Positions 44,965 to 54,282 of a stretch of 64,000 nt of DNA are shown piece by piece. Both the position numbers and the translations under genes were made by a program. Every line of letters starts with the position of its first letter. The first letter of the stretch is position 1. Origin of the DNA: Candidatus Ruminococcus avistercoris (GTDB taxonomy: Bacteria > Bacillota > Clostridia > Lachnospirales > Lachnospiraceae); contig DWVJ01000021.1 in assembly GCA_019120315.1 (NCBI GenBank), forward strand, positions 49,490 to 113,489. The letters are read 5' to 3'. The notes beneath the pieces are model-generated. The model had not been told where the DNA came from. It made no database searches and worked only from the letters and a program-made list of their open reading frames with translations.

Positions 44965-46458
44965 ATGAACATACAAGAAGCAAAAACAGAAATCAAACGG
45001 ACTCTCAAGGCCTACACCGCCGCCGATGATGACGGGATCCTGTCCATTCCCGTCACCCAGCAGCGGCCCATCCTGCTGATCGGCCCGCCCGGAATCGGCA
45101 AAACCGCCGTCATGGCTCAGATCGCCCGGGAGGAATCTGTAGGACTGGTTTCCTATACCATGACCCACCATACCCGCCAGAGCGCCATCGGGCTGCCCAC
45201 TCTGAAAGAGAAGACCTACCGCGGCCGAACTTACACGGTGACGGAATACACCATGAGCGAAATCGTGGCCTCCGTCTACGACTGTATGGAAACCACCGGC
45301 TGCTCCGTCGGCATCCTCTTTATCGACGAGATTAACTGTGTGTCCGAGACGCTGGCGCCGGTCATGCTGCAGCTGCTGCAAAATAAAACCTTCGGCAGCC
45401 ATCGCATCCCCGAGGGCTGGTTGATCGTAGCTGCCGGAAATCCACCGGAATATAACAAATCCGTACGCGATTTTGATATCGTCACACTGGACCGTGTCCG
45501 CCGCATCGATGTAGAGGCCGACCTTACCGTCTGGAAACAGTATGCCAGGGAAAACCGGATCCACCCCTGCATTTTGGCTTTCCTGAATCTCTATCCCGAT
45601 TCCTTCTATCTCATCCGCACCAACGGCGAGGAACCTTCCTTTGTCACTGCCCGCGGCTGGGAGGATCTGTCGCGGATTCTGACCGCCTACGAACAGAATC
45701 GTGATCCCGTCAGCGAGGAAATGATGTCCCAGTATCTCCAGGAAGAGGACATCGCCCGCAATTTTGCCCTGTTTTATCAGCTGTTCCGCCATTATGCAGC
45801 AGATTTTGCCGCCGAGCGGTATTTCAGCTCCGGCAACCGGGAGCGCATGTCCAAAGCCGATCCCACCGAAGCCATCGCCGTGGCCGCCATGCTGTTTTCC
45901 CGTATCGCGGCCGACGTCCGTGCCTATCGGCTAAAAGAGCATACCGACCGGCGGGCGGCGGAACTGTCCGCCCTCTTTTTCCGGCAGATCAAGGGAACCG
46001 CAGAAAGCGAAGAAAACGCCTGCCAGATGCTGGAATCTTTCCTGGTGAAGCAGCGCCAGGCCGGACGGATCAAAGAGGAAAACGGTCTGCTTTCCCTGGA
46101 GGAAAAGATCCTGGAATACCGGGCCATGAAAGCGCTGGACCGTCTGCTGTCCCAGGCCCGCGCTAGTTCCTGCTCCTCGCCCAAACAGCTGGAAGCTTTC
46201 CTTGGCCGGGCGTCTGCGCAGAAAAAAGAGGAGCAGCGCCGCTCCTCTTTGAAAATATCGGATTTCATCTTCCATTCCTATAAATTGCTGGAAGCATCTT
46301 CCCACTCTCTGGCTTTAACCTACTTTACCGCCGACCTGTCCGGCAATCCCGACTGCGCCGCCTTCCTGGCGGATCATCCCTGCCGGGAATTTCTGGATCA
46401 CTGCCAGGATCTGCTGCTTTTTAAGAAAGAAGAGCAGCTTCGCCAGTTACTGGATTGA
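44965..46458 (+). CDS. MoxR-family AAA ATPase
   Basis: A 497-residue AAA+ ATPase. Walker A GPPGIGKTA (40-48), Walker B GILFIDEINCV, and sensor GWLIVAAGNPPEYNKSV are intact. The long C-terminal half is helical and probably links to the VWA partner encoded upstream. Its end overlaps the convergent hydantoinase-like gene by 12 bases, with no terminator between. Confidence 0.88.
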   Translation: MNIQEAKTEIKRTLKAYTAADDDGILSIPVTQQRPILLIGPPGIGKTAVMAQIAREESVGLVSYTMTHHTRQSAIGLPTLKEKTYRGRTYTVTEYTMSEIVASVYDCMETTGCSVGILFIDEINCVSETLAPVMLQLLQNKTFGSHRIPEGWLIVAAGNPPEYNKSVRDFDIVTLDRVRRIDVEADLTVWKQYARENRIHPCILAFLNLYPDSFYLIRTNGEEPSFVTARGWEDLSRILTAYEQNRDPVSEEMMSQYLQEEDIARNFALFYQLFRHYAADFAAERYFSSGNRERMSKADPTEAIAVAAMLFSRIAADVRAYRLKEHTDRRAAELSALFFRQIKGTAESEENACQMLESFLVKQRQAGRIKEENGLLSLEEKILEYRAMKALDRLLSQARASSCSSPKQLEAFLGRASAQKKEEQRRSSLKISDFIFHSYKLLEASSHSLALTYFTADLSGNPDCAAFLADHPCREFLDHCQDLLLFKKEEQLRQLLD

Positions 46459-48477
46459 GCCCTGCCCGATCCGGAACTCATCGGTAGCGATGGCTTCCAC
46501 GACGCTCTCGAAGAAAATACCTGCTCCAATGGCGTCGTTTCTGATTTTTTCCACAGAAACCCTGACTTTGGGATTGGCCGAGGCGCCCTGGCGCCTTGCC
46601 TTTTCCACCACCTGCCGCTTCGTCATCTTCGCGGCAAATTTTTCCGCTTCTTTATACTCCTCAAACATCCGCAGCTGTCCATCCTCATAGACGGAGTAGC
46701 CCATCAGCTGCGTCCCTTTGTATTCCGCCTTCACCCGTGTCTGCACCTTGGTCACGATCTGGCTGGCAATGGCGCCAAGCGCATTGGCCACCGCCGCGTT
46801 TTCCCGGATCACCGCTCTGGTTCCCAGAAGCTTTGCCACCCGGGGGAGAAATACGTGGATGGGGGCGCCCACGCCCACGATGGGAAGTTTGGTGGTGATG
46901 GCCGTGGACATCCACACATCCTTCCTTTTGCTTTTAGCATCCTTATAAGACCACTCAATGAATTTTTCGATGCTTTCCTGTCCGGTGACTTTCTCTTTTT
47001 TGGGATACTTCTGCTGCAGGAGGATCCTTACGATATTGCAGTACATCTTCTTTTCCACCAGATCATAGACTCTGTCCGGGATCTCTTCCTCTGTCTCCAC
47101 CACATTCTGAGCCAAACAGGCGATGGCATGTCGGGCTGCCTCAGGATCATAGATGGCAAAATCTCCCTTCACCACCATCATATCCGTGGGAGTCAGTCCG
47201 CTTTTGATCACGATTCCCTCTTCCTCCAGCCGTTCCGTGTGCAGCATGTAGATATCCGTATCCAGTTTTGCCGCCAGCTCTTCGCCCATCAGCGGCTCGT
47301 CTTCCAGCATTTTGCACAGCTTTTGCTCCTCCGGCGTATACCCTGCCGCATCCTCGATCTCCTTTTGCAGCACATAAAATTCATGAAGCATCCTGGTGTG
47401 GGAGCGTTTCTGCGCCGCCAGCCGTTCCAGTTTCCCCGTTACCTGCGGATATTCCTTCGCCAGCAAAGAGATGGGGATCACCCTGCGGGTGTCGATAAAC
47501 AGTTTCTCATTTTTAAACCGGACGGCGCTGTCTCCGCCCAGGCCGAAAGTGTCCACATACAGACCCTTAACCATGGTTTTCCATTTGCCGATGGAAATTC
47601 CCTGCCGCGCCGTCACCGGCCGTTTGTCCCGGATAATCGCCACGTCGGTGGTGGTGCCTCCCATATCCACGATCACCGCGTCATCCTCATGGGCCATCAC
47701 ACTGCCGCCCACCACGCTGGCCGCCGGGCCGGACAGAAGCGTTTCCACCGGACACTCTTTGGCCAGTGTCTCCGACATCAGGCTCCCGTCGCTGCGCACG
47801 ATGGCGATGGGCATGTTCAGGTTCCGATCCCGCATGACATTTTTTACCGCCTGCAAAAACTCCGCGATCAGCGGAATCAGCCTCGCATTCAGCAAAGTCC
47901 CTGCACCGCGCTTGAGCACATCCACCTCGTCAAACATATCATAGGCTGTGGTAACGGGAATTCCCATCTCTCCTTCCAGAACCTGTTTGGCTTCCTTTTC
48001 AAATCTGCCGCCGTTGGCCTGGGGAAACACCTGGACGACCCCCATCGCCTTGCACTGGGCAAACTCCTCCGGTATGCGCCGCTTCAGCTCCTCCCAGTCG
48101 GGATCTTTTGGCTCCCGGAAAATCTTCTCCGGCTTTGCGTCCAGCACCGCCAGCTGTTCCATATCCCGGAATCCATAGGAAGCGTACACATCTGTCAGCT
48201 GCTCCATCATCTGCGGATCCGTACCGATCATCAGCAGTTTGGCCCTGCTTCCCTTATCCTCCACACAGGCATTGGTGGCCAGCGTGGTGGACAGCGCCAG
48301 CATCTGCGCCTGCTTTACATACTCCTGGTTCAGCGTGTCCAGCGCTGCGGCAATCCCGATTTCCAGCTTGGATTTCGTCGTCAGCGCCTTCCCCGAGCAT
48401 AAGACCTCCTTTTTCTCCATATCATAGACAACCGCGTCTGTATAAGTACCTCCCGTATCGATTCCAATTCCTATCAT
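46447..48477 (-). CDS. Hydantoinase/oxoprolinase-family protein
   Basis: A 676-residue protein from ATG at 48477, after AAAGGG. The N-terminus MIGIGIDTGGTYTDAVVYD is the ATP-binding start of the HyuA family. ALSTTLATNACVE and VIVDMGGTTTDVAIIR are also typical. No HyuB partner is adjacent, so this is a stand-alone member; its substrate (hydantoin, 5-oxoproline or other) cannot be told. Confidence 0.85.
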   Translation of the reverse strand: MIGIGIDTGGTYTDAVVYDMEKKEVLCSGKALTTKSKLEIGIAAALDTLNQEYVKQAQMLALSTTLATNACVEDKGSRAKLLMIGTDPQMMEQLTDVYASYGFRDMEQLAVLDAKPEKIFREPKDPDWEELKRRIPEEFAQCKAMGVVQVFPQANGGRFEKEAKQVLEGEMGIPVTTAYDMFDEVDVLKRGAGTLLNARLIPLIAEFLQAVKNVMRDRNLNMPIAIVRSDGSLMSETLAKECPVETLLSGPAASVVGGSVMAHEDDAVIVDMGGTTTDVAIIRDKRPVTARQGISIGKWKTMVKGLYVDTFGLGGDSAVRFKNEKLFIDTRRVIPISLLAKEYPQVTGKLERLAAQKRSHTRMLHEFYVLQKEIEDAAGYTPEEQKLCKMLEDEPLMGEELAAKLDTDIYMLHTERLEEEGIVIKSGLTPTDMMVVKGDFAIYDPEAARHAIACLAQNVVETEEEIPDRVYDLVEKKMYCNIVRILLQQKYPKKEKVTGQESIEKFIEWSYKDAKSKRKDVWMSTAITTKLPIVGVGAPIHVFLPRVAKLLGTRAVIRENAAVANALGAIASQIVTKVQTRVKAEYKGTQLMGYSVYEDGQLRMFEEYKEAEKFAAKMTKRQVVEKARRQGASANPKVRVSVEKIRNDAIGAGIFFESVVEAIATDEFRIGQGSIQ

Positions 48478-48577
48478 CTTTTTGTCCCTTTCTCTTTTTG
48501 TCAACACTTCTGGCATCATTATATTACAAAGGACAGCATCCGTCCAGCATCATAAAATATCGAAATTTTTTCCAATT

Positions 48578-48595
48578 TCCACAAAAATATGTGGA
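48578..48595. promoter_or_regulatory. Dyad upstream of the alcohol dehydrogenase gene
   Basis: TCCACA-AAAATA-TGTGGA is a perfect inverted repeat about 60 bases before the start codon. It does not match the Rex box closely; the regulator is unknown. Confidence 0.4.
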
Positions 48596-48656
48596 TTTTT
48601 TAATCGGTTTCAGGTAAAATAGACACATAAAAAAATACAGTAATGGAGGATATTTT

Positions 48657-49838
48657 ATGAGCAGATTTACATTACCAAGAGATATCTATCATGGCAAAGG
48701 GAGTCTGTCTGAGCTGAAAAACCTGAAGGGCAAAAAAGCCATTCTGGTAGTGGGCGGCGGCTCCATGAAACGCCAGGGCTTCCTGGATATGGCGGTAAAT
48801 TACCTGAAGGAAGCCGGTATGGAAGTCCGTCTCTTTGAAGGCGTGGAACCGGATCCTTCCGTGGAAACTGTCATGAAAGGCGCACAGGCCATGCGTGAGT
48901 TTGAACCGGACTGGATCGTATCCATGGGCGGCGGCTCCCCCATCGATGCCGCAAAAGCCATGTGGGCTTTCTACGAGTATCCTGATGTTACCTTTGAGGA
49001 TCTTTGCATCCCCTTTAACTTCCCGCAGCTGCGCACCAAAGCGAAACTGGCTGCCATCCCTTCCACATCCGGAACCGCTACCGAAGTTACTGCTTTCTCT
49101 GTTATCACCGATTACGCCAAGGGCGTCAAATATCCCCTGGCTGACTTCAATATTACGCCGGACATCGCCATCGTGGATCCTGACCTGGTAAAAGGCCTTC
49201 CTGCAAAACAGGTTGCTTACACCGGCATGGATGCCCTGACCCACGCCATCGAAGCTTACGTGTCCACACTGCACGGACCATTCACAGATCCGCTGGCTCT
49301 GCAGGCCATCGAAATGGTTCTGGACTATCTGCCCGCATCCTATCACGGCAATATGGACGCCAGAGAGCAGATGCACTATGCACAGTGTCTGGCAGGAATG
49401 GCATTCTCCAATGCTCTTCTTGGCATCGTTCACTCCATGGCCCATAAGACCGGCGCGGCATTCTCCACCGGCCATATTACCCACGGCTGCGCCAACGCCA
49501 TGTATCTGCCCTATGTCATCCGCTATAATGCCAAGGATGCCACGGCAGCCAGCCGTTACGCAGACATTGCCCGCAGGATGGGACTGGCCGGCGTCAGCGA
49601 AGCCGCTCTCATCAACAGTCTCTGCGCCAAAATCGATGAGATGAACACAGAGCTTGCTATCCCCAAAACCTTGCAGGAATTCGGTATCAAGGAGGACGAG
49701 TTCAAGGAGAAAATCGCTTCTATTTCCGAACTTGCCGTGGGCGACGCCTGCACCGGTTCCAACCCCAGAGCGATTACTCCCGCTGAGATGGAACGGCTGT
49801 TTAACTGCATCTATTACGGTACGGAAGTCGATTTCTGA
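48657..49838 (+). CDS. Iron-containing alcohol dehydrogenase
   Basis: A 393-residue group III alcohol dehydrogenase. It has the NAD(P) motif SMGGGSPIDAAKAM, PSTSGTATEVTAFSVI, and the metal ligands DPDL...DALTHAIEAYV, HSMAHKTGAAF and HGCANA. It resembles clostridial butanol/ethanol dehydrogenases, which reduce aldehydes to alcohols in fermentation. The start follows GGAGGA. It is transcribed alone. Confidence 0.93.
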   Translation: MSRFTLPRDIYHGKGSLSELKNLKGKKAILVVGGGSMKRQGFLDMAVNYLKEAGMEVRLFEGVEPDPSVETVMKGAQAMREFEPDWIVSMGGGSPIDAAKAMWAFYEYPDVTFEDLCIPFNFPQLRTKAKLAAIPSTSGTATEVTAFSVITDYAKGVKYPLADFNITPDIAIVDPDLVKGLPAKQVAYTGMDALTHAIEAYVSTLHGPFTDPLALQAIEMVLDYLPASYHGNMDAREQMHYAQCLAGMAFSNALLGIVHSMAHKTGAAFSTGHITHGCANAMYLPYVIRYNAKDATAASRYADIARRMGLAGVSEAALINSLCAKIDEMNTELAIPKTLQEFGIKEDEFKEKIASISELAVGDACTGSNPRAITPAEMERLFNCIYYGTEVDF

Positions 49839-49858
49839 TTTTTATATTCTCTACAGTC

Positions 49859-49894
49859 GGAAAGGGCGCTGCATTTGCCTGCAGCGCCCTTTCC
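49859..49894. terminator. Strong bidirectional terminator
   Basis: GGAAAGGGCGCTGCA and TGCAGCGCCCTTTCC form a perfect 15-bp stem. It lies between the dehydrogenase and the converging GTPase-NYN gene. Confidence 0.85.
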
Positions 49895-49923
49895 CTGTTT
49901 CAAATAGCGATAGCTTTTTTCCA

Positions 49924-52635
49924 TCATCCGTCACATTCTTTTTTCCCCAGACGGATTTTCTCCATCTCCTCGGCCAGATCATCTTCCAGATGGTCAAACA
50001 GGTAATTGCGCCCGCCGTGGCGTTTCTCCAGAAATTCCTGACGGATTTCCCGGCGCACCATCTCCACTTCTTCCTCAAGTTCTCTGGCCGAAATCAGCCG
50101 CCCTCCTTCGCCCCGGATGATCACCTGCTCCAGTCTGTCCGAAGTGGCTACGGTCACTTCATGTTTCCTGCCAATCTCATGAACGGTCTTCTCGATATAC
50201 TGATCCGCCGTCTCCGCTTCTTTGGTATAAACAGCGTAGACATTGTGGTAACGGATGATTTCCTCCCGGTGGCCTTCCACCCGGTAGGCGTCAAAAACCA
50301 CGATCACCGTCGCCTTTTTGTATCCCTGATAGTTGCTCATGATGTCCAGCAGCCTGTCCCTGGCTCCGTCAATATTCTCCTCAGCCAGCGCTTTTAATTC
50401 CTCCCAGGCAAAAATAATGTTGTAGCTATCCACCAGCAGATATTTTTTGACTTCTTTTTGTTTTTTCCGTGGTTTTCCTCCTTCCCCGTCAGCGGGGAAA
50501 GGGGCGGCTGGGCGGACTTCATAATCAGGATATTCCGGCTGTACCGTCCTTTTTGCTTTGCCCGGCCCGTAGGTGCGCAGAAAGATCTCTTCCAGCTCTT
50601 TATCTGCAGCACGGTTACGTTCATATACCGTCTTGCCTTTGGGGGCAGATACCGGTTCCTGCACCGGATTCTCCTGTTTCTTCAGGCAGCTTTCCACGTG
50701 CATATGTTCCTTTACCTGATCCCAGCTGACGGTATAACCTACCCCATGGGCGCAGAACACCGAACCGGTGGGGTTTTCCGTATCGCTCTCACAGTCGTAG
50801 CCGATGGCTTCAATGACTTCTTCCCCGTTGTGGCACAGATCGTAACCGGCCGGTTCCAGGAACAGCCTTCCCCTGCCTCTGGTATAGCCATTGACTTTTG
50901 CCTGATAACCCCGCACGGCTGCGGCCGGTACCCGGCCTGTCAGACGTGCCGTCTCCCCGTCTGTCTCCGGCGGCTCGAAACTGCCGGACATCTGTTGGAT
51001 ATCTGCCATGGCCCGTCCCACGGACTCCGCCGGGACTTCCAGCCGGAACAGATACCAGGGTTCCAGCAGACAACAGTCTGCCTCCATCAGTCCCTGACGG
51101 ACCGCCCGGTAGGTTGCCTGGCGGAAATCGCCTCCTTCCGTGTGCTTCAGATGAGATCTGCCTCCGATCAGTGTAATCCGGATATCGGTGACGGGAGAAC
51201 CTGTCAATACGCCGGGATGTTCCCGCTCCAGCAGGTGAGTCAGCACCAGCCGCTGCCAGTTGCGGTCCAGCACATCCTCACTGCAGTCACTGCCTACGAC
51301 AAAACCGCTGCCCCGCTCGCCTGGTTCCAGCAGCAGATGCACCTCCGCATAATGGCGCAGCGGCTCAAAATGCCCCACACCCTCCACCGTATTACAGATG
51401 GTTTCTTTATAGACGATATTTCCCTCGTCAAACTCCACCTCGGTCTGAAACCGCCGGGCAATGAGACTTTTTAGAATCTCAATCTGCACCTCGCCCATCA
51501 CCTGGGCATGGATCTCTTCCAGGCGGCTGTTCCAGACGATATGCAGCTTTGGTTCTTCCTCTTCCAGCATCCTCAGATTCTGCAGCAGCCCATGGACATC
51601 ACAGCCCTCCGGCGGCAGCACCCGGTAGGAAAGCACCGGTTCCAGCACCGTCTCCACATCATCCCGCTCGCCTCCCAGTCCCTGTCCGGGCCTGGTGAAG
51701 GTCAGTCCGGTCACCGCGCAGACCGTTCCCGCCGGCGCTTCCTGTAGCGTCTCATACCGTCCGCCGGAATAGAGGCGGATCTGATCCGCCTTCTCACTGA
51801 CGCCTTCCCGCTCCAGCAACGTTTTCACCTTCAAAACACCGCCGGTGATTTTCATATGCGTCAGCCGGTTCCCCTGCTCGTCCCGGGAAATTTTATAGAC
51901 TCTGGCCGCGAATGCATCCTGGTACAGCGGACTTCTGGTATATAAATTCAAACCATTCAGCAGTTCCTCCACTCCCTGGTGCTTCAGGGCAGAACCAAAG
52001 TAACAGGGAAAAAGCCGCCGCTCTTCCACCAGCTTTATGATATCTTCCCTTTCGATCCGCTCTGTCTCCAGATATTTTTCCATCAGCGCTTCATCACAAA
52101 GCGCCAGGCTTTCCTTCCATTCCTCCGATTCCCGATCTTCCCCGAAATCCACACAGCTGTCGCAGAATTCCTTTCTCAGCTTCTCCAGCAGCCCGGCCCG
52201 GTCGGTTCCTTCCTGATCCATCTTGTTGACGAAAAGGAACGCGGGAATCCGATACCGGTCCAGCAGCTTCCACAGAGTCGCCGTGTGCCCCTGAATCCCG
52301 TCGGCTCCGTTGATCACCAGCACCGCATAGTCCAGCACCGAGAGCGTTCGCTCCATCTCCGCCGAAAAATCCACATGTCCCGGAGTGTCCAGCAGAGTGA
52401 TATCCAGATCCTTCCAGGAAAACCGGGCCTGCTTGGAGAAGATGGTAATCCCCCTGGCACGCTCCAGATCATGAGTGTCCAGGAATGCATCCTGGTGGTC
52501 CACCCGCCCCGCCCGGCGGATGCTGCCGCTTATATAAAGAAGGCTCTCCGCCAGGGTAGTTTTGCCCGCGTCCACGTGGGCGAGAATGCCCAGCGTAATC
52601 GGTCTTTTTATATTATGTTCAGACGTATTTTCCAT
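49924..52635 (-). CDS. Tet(M)-like translational GTPase fused to a C-terminal NYN (Rae1/YacP-like) nuclease domain
   Basis: A 903-residue protein from ATG at 52635, after AAAGGGG; Tet(M) has about 640. Residues 1-645 are an EF-G-like ribosomal-protection GTPase with AHVDAGKTT (19-27), DTPGHVDF and NKMD intact. In domain IV, where Tet(M) has the YSPVSTPADF loop, this protein has RSHLKHTEGGDF, so the drug-displacing SPV tip is absent. After a charged linker (about 645-727), residues 728-903 are a NYN domain: VDSYNIIFAW (Asp736), VVFDAYRVEG (Asp782), TADQYIEK (Asp811) and ATSDRLEQ (Asp833). Rae1 cuts mRNA in the ribosomal A site, so the fusion may bind ribosomes by the GTPase and cut RNA there. 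That is inference. Tetracycline resistance is not supported. Confidence 0.88.
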   Translation of the reverse strand: MENTSEHNIKRPITLGILAHVDAGKTTLAESLLYISGSIRRAGRVDHQDAFLDTHDLERARGITIFSKQARFSWKDLDITLLDTPGHVDFSAEMERTLSVLDYAVLVINGADGIQGHTATLWKLLDRYRIPAFLFVNKMDQEGTDRAGLLEKLRKEFCDSCVDFGEDRESEEWKESLALCDEALMEKYLETERIEREDIIKLVEERRLFPCYFGSALKHQGVEELLNGLNLYTRSPLYQDAFAARVYKISRDEQGNRLTHMKITGGVLKVKTLLEREGVSEKADQIRLYSGGRYETLQEAPAGTVCAVTGLTFTRPGQGLGGERDDVETVLEPVLSYRVLPPEGCDVHGLLQNLRMLEEEEPKLHIVWNSRLEEIHAQVMGEVQIEILKSLIARRFQTEVEFDEGNIVYKETICNTVEGVGHFEPLRHYAEVHLLLEPGERGSGFVVGSDCSEDVLDRNWQRLVLTHLLEREHPGVLTGSPVTDIRITLIGGRSHLKHTEGGDFRQATYRAVRQGLMEADCCLLEPWYLFRLEVPAESVGRAMADIQQMSGSFEPPETDGETARLTGRVPAAAVRGYQAKVNGYTRGRGRLFLEPAGYDLCHNGEEVIEAIGYDCESDTENPTGSVFCAHGVGYTVSWDQVKEHMHVESCLKKQENPVQEPVSAPKGKTVYERNRAADKELEEIFLRTYGPGKAKRTVQPEYPDYEVRPAAPFPADGEGGKPRKKQKEVKKYLLVDSYNIIFAWEELKALAEENIDGARDRLLDIMSNYQGYKKATVIVVFDAYRVEGHREEIIRYHNVYAVYTKEAETADQYIEKTVHEIGRKHEVTVATSDRLEQVIIRGEGGRLISARELEEEVEMVRREIRQEFLEKRHGGRNYLFDHLEDDLAEEMEKIRLGKKECDG

Positions 52636-52636
52636 G

Positions 52637-54227
52637 AAAATACCCCTTTCTGTTTGTAATTTCACTTTTTTTGCAGGTCACATCAATCACAGCTTACTGC
52701 CTTTTTGTATCTGCGGCTTTTGTTTTTCCCTATTGCATTTATTTTCTCAAGCTGTATCAACTCTCTCATCAGTTCACGTGCTCTCGTTTCTTTAATTCCA
52801 AGAAATTCTGCTATCTCAGCTATTCTGTATTCTCTGTCCGGCTCCATCCATTCTGTTATTTTTTCTAACTGTTGTCTGGTTTTATTTGTATATTTCTTTT
52901 TATCAGCGCTTTTTATCAGCGCCTTTTTATCCGTACTTTTTACAAATGATAATTTCAAAATGGTTCTGTCCGGTCCGTATTCTTCTGCAACTTCCGGCTG
53001 CTTCCATCCCTGTTGTTCCCACACGCTATAGATATCCGGCACGCCGCTGCCAGCCCTCTCGCCAATACCGATCAGATTAAACATTTTCATCAATGCTTTA
53101 TTTCTGGGATCAGAAATACCGCCTTTGAGCATCTGTGCTTTTCCCGTCCGGATACTTCCCGGATTTTCCATGGTGATAGATTCTGTGTCTTTCCGTATCA
53201 CAATCCCCCTGGGAAAATAAAAATCCGTATTTACAATGCAATTCGCCAGTGCTTCTCTCAATGCTTTGTGCACAGGTGTATCATCTATCCGGGTGATCCC
53301 TTCCAATTTGAAAGGAATTTTCAGATCTTTCACTATCTTCCCATAAACACGAAAAAAGAAATCAAATAAATTCCCGCTCCAGTCGCCCGAACTGGACTGC
53401 AGCCTGTCCGTCCAGCGAATTGTCGGATCGAGGATTTCCCGATAATCCAGAAAATACTCCGGAAATTCATATAAAATTTTATATTCCTCTCCAAACATAA
53501 GAAGTCCGGCAGCCGTAGGATGCAGAACATGATCACTGGCAGACAGCTTTGCCGCACCTATCCTCTCCAAATATTCTGCGTCACTCAGCCTTTCCCACAC
53601 GTGTTCTGTCCGATACGCCATATGCCTGTTACGATAAGCACGCACAGTCTCAGAATTAAGCACATCGAGTGGCATATCCTGCAGAATTTTCATATCTGCA
53701 GTCTCTTCCGGCTGGTCGCGGAGCATTGCGAGCACCTCACTGCGTTCACAGTGATAATCTCCCTCCCAGTTTCTGCGGAAGGTTCCACTGAACATATCTC
53801 CGTTTATATATACCGGCTTCTGCTCCCTTTTCGCTTTGGGGACATGAATAACCATGATAATACCATTGTTTTCTTCATATATCTCCACATCAGTATCCGT
53901 CAGCAGATTTACTGAAACCTTATTTTTATTATGGATCGTATCCCAGAAGTCTTTGCGCAGCTTTGCCGCATTGTCCAGCCCTGTCATATACCAGCTGCCG
54001 TCTTTATTTTCTTTTATGCCAAGGATAATGATTCCGCCATAGCAGTTAGCGAAAGCCGAATATGTCTCCCACAACGAAATAGGGAGTCCTCCTTTCGCTT
54101 TTTTGACTTCGCGCCGGTTATCCTCCCGATACGAATCAAATCGGGATATATCAAAATTCACAGATTTCACCCCTTTCCATATGCAGTATCAAATCATATT
54201 TCTGCCAATAAAAATACCCCTTTCTGT
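52637..54227. repeat. 17-bp direct repeat flanking the AlbA-type gene
   Basis: AAAATACCCCTTTCTGT occurs at 52637-52653 and again at 54211-54227, bracketing the gene at 52683-54161. The left copy contains the ribosome site of the GTPase-NYN gene. The right copy is an arm of a terminator. Confidence 0.7.
52683..54161 (-). CDS. Schlafen/AlbA_2-type ATP-binding regulator-like protein
   Basis: About 492 residues if it starts at GTG 54161, which is eight bases after AAAGGGG; a GTG three codons earlier is too close to that site. The N-terminal AlbA_2 domain (REVKKAKGGLPISLWETYSAFANCYGG) is followed by a GHKL-like C-terminal ATPase (HKALREALANCIVNTDF, ITMENPGSI, GERAGSGVPDIY) and a winged-helix end. 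Many such proteins are found near mobile or defence genes. Base use is visibly more AT-rich than in the neighbours, which suggests transfer. Confidence 0.8.
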   Translation of the reverse strand: MNFDISRFDSYREDNRREVKKAKGGLPISLWETYSAFANCYGGIIILGIKENKDGSWYMTGLDNAAKLRKDFWDTIHNKNKVSVNLLTDTDVEIYEENNGIIMVIHVPKAKREQKPVYINGDMFSGTFRRNWEGDYHCERSEVLAMLRDQPEETADMKILQDMPLDVLNSETVRAYRNRHMAYRTEHVWERLSDAEYLERIGAAKLSASDHVLHPTAAGLLMFGEEYKILYEFPEYFLDYREILDPTIRWTDRLQSSSGDWSGNLFDFFFRVYGKIVKDLKIPFKLEGITRIDDTPVHKALREALANCIVNTDFYFPRGIVIRKDTESITMENPGSIRTGKAQMLKGGISDPRNKALMKMFNLIGIGERAGSGVPDIYSVWEQQGWKQPEVAEEYGPDRTILKLSFVKSTDKKALIKSADKKKYTNKTRQQLEKITEWMEPDREYRIAEIAEFLGIKETRARELMRELIQLEKINAIGKNKSRRYKKAVSCD

Positions 54228-54260
54228 ATTATACTTTCATAAGCATATCACAGAAAGGGG
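54211..54260 (-). terminator. Terminator of the acyl-transfer operon
   Basis: CCCCTTTCTGT (54217-54227) and ACAGAAAGGGG (54250-54260) form an 11-bp stem; on the minus strand TATTTTTATT follows. It lies 23 bases after the ligase stop. Confidence 0.7.
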
Positions 54261-54282
54261 CAGAAGTCGATGTATTCTACAC

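Noticed and set aside
46855..48402. A 515-codon plus-strand frame opposite the hydantoinase-like gene
   Set aside because: Shadow frame; the HyuA motifs are clearly on the minus strand.
49924..52635. Reading the GTPase-NYN gene as a tetracycline resistance gene
   Set aside because: The domain IV loop that displaces the drug in Tet(M) is not conserved, and the protein carries an extra nuclease domain.
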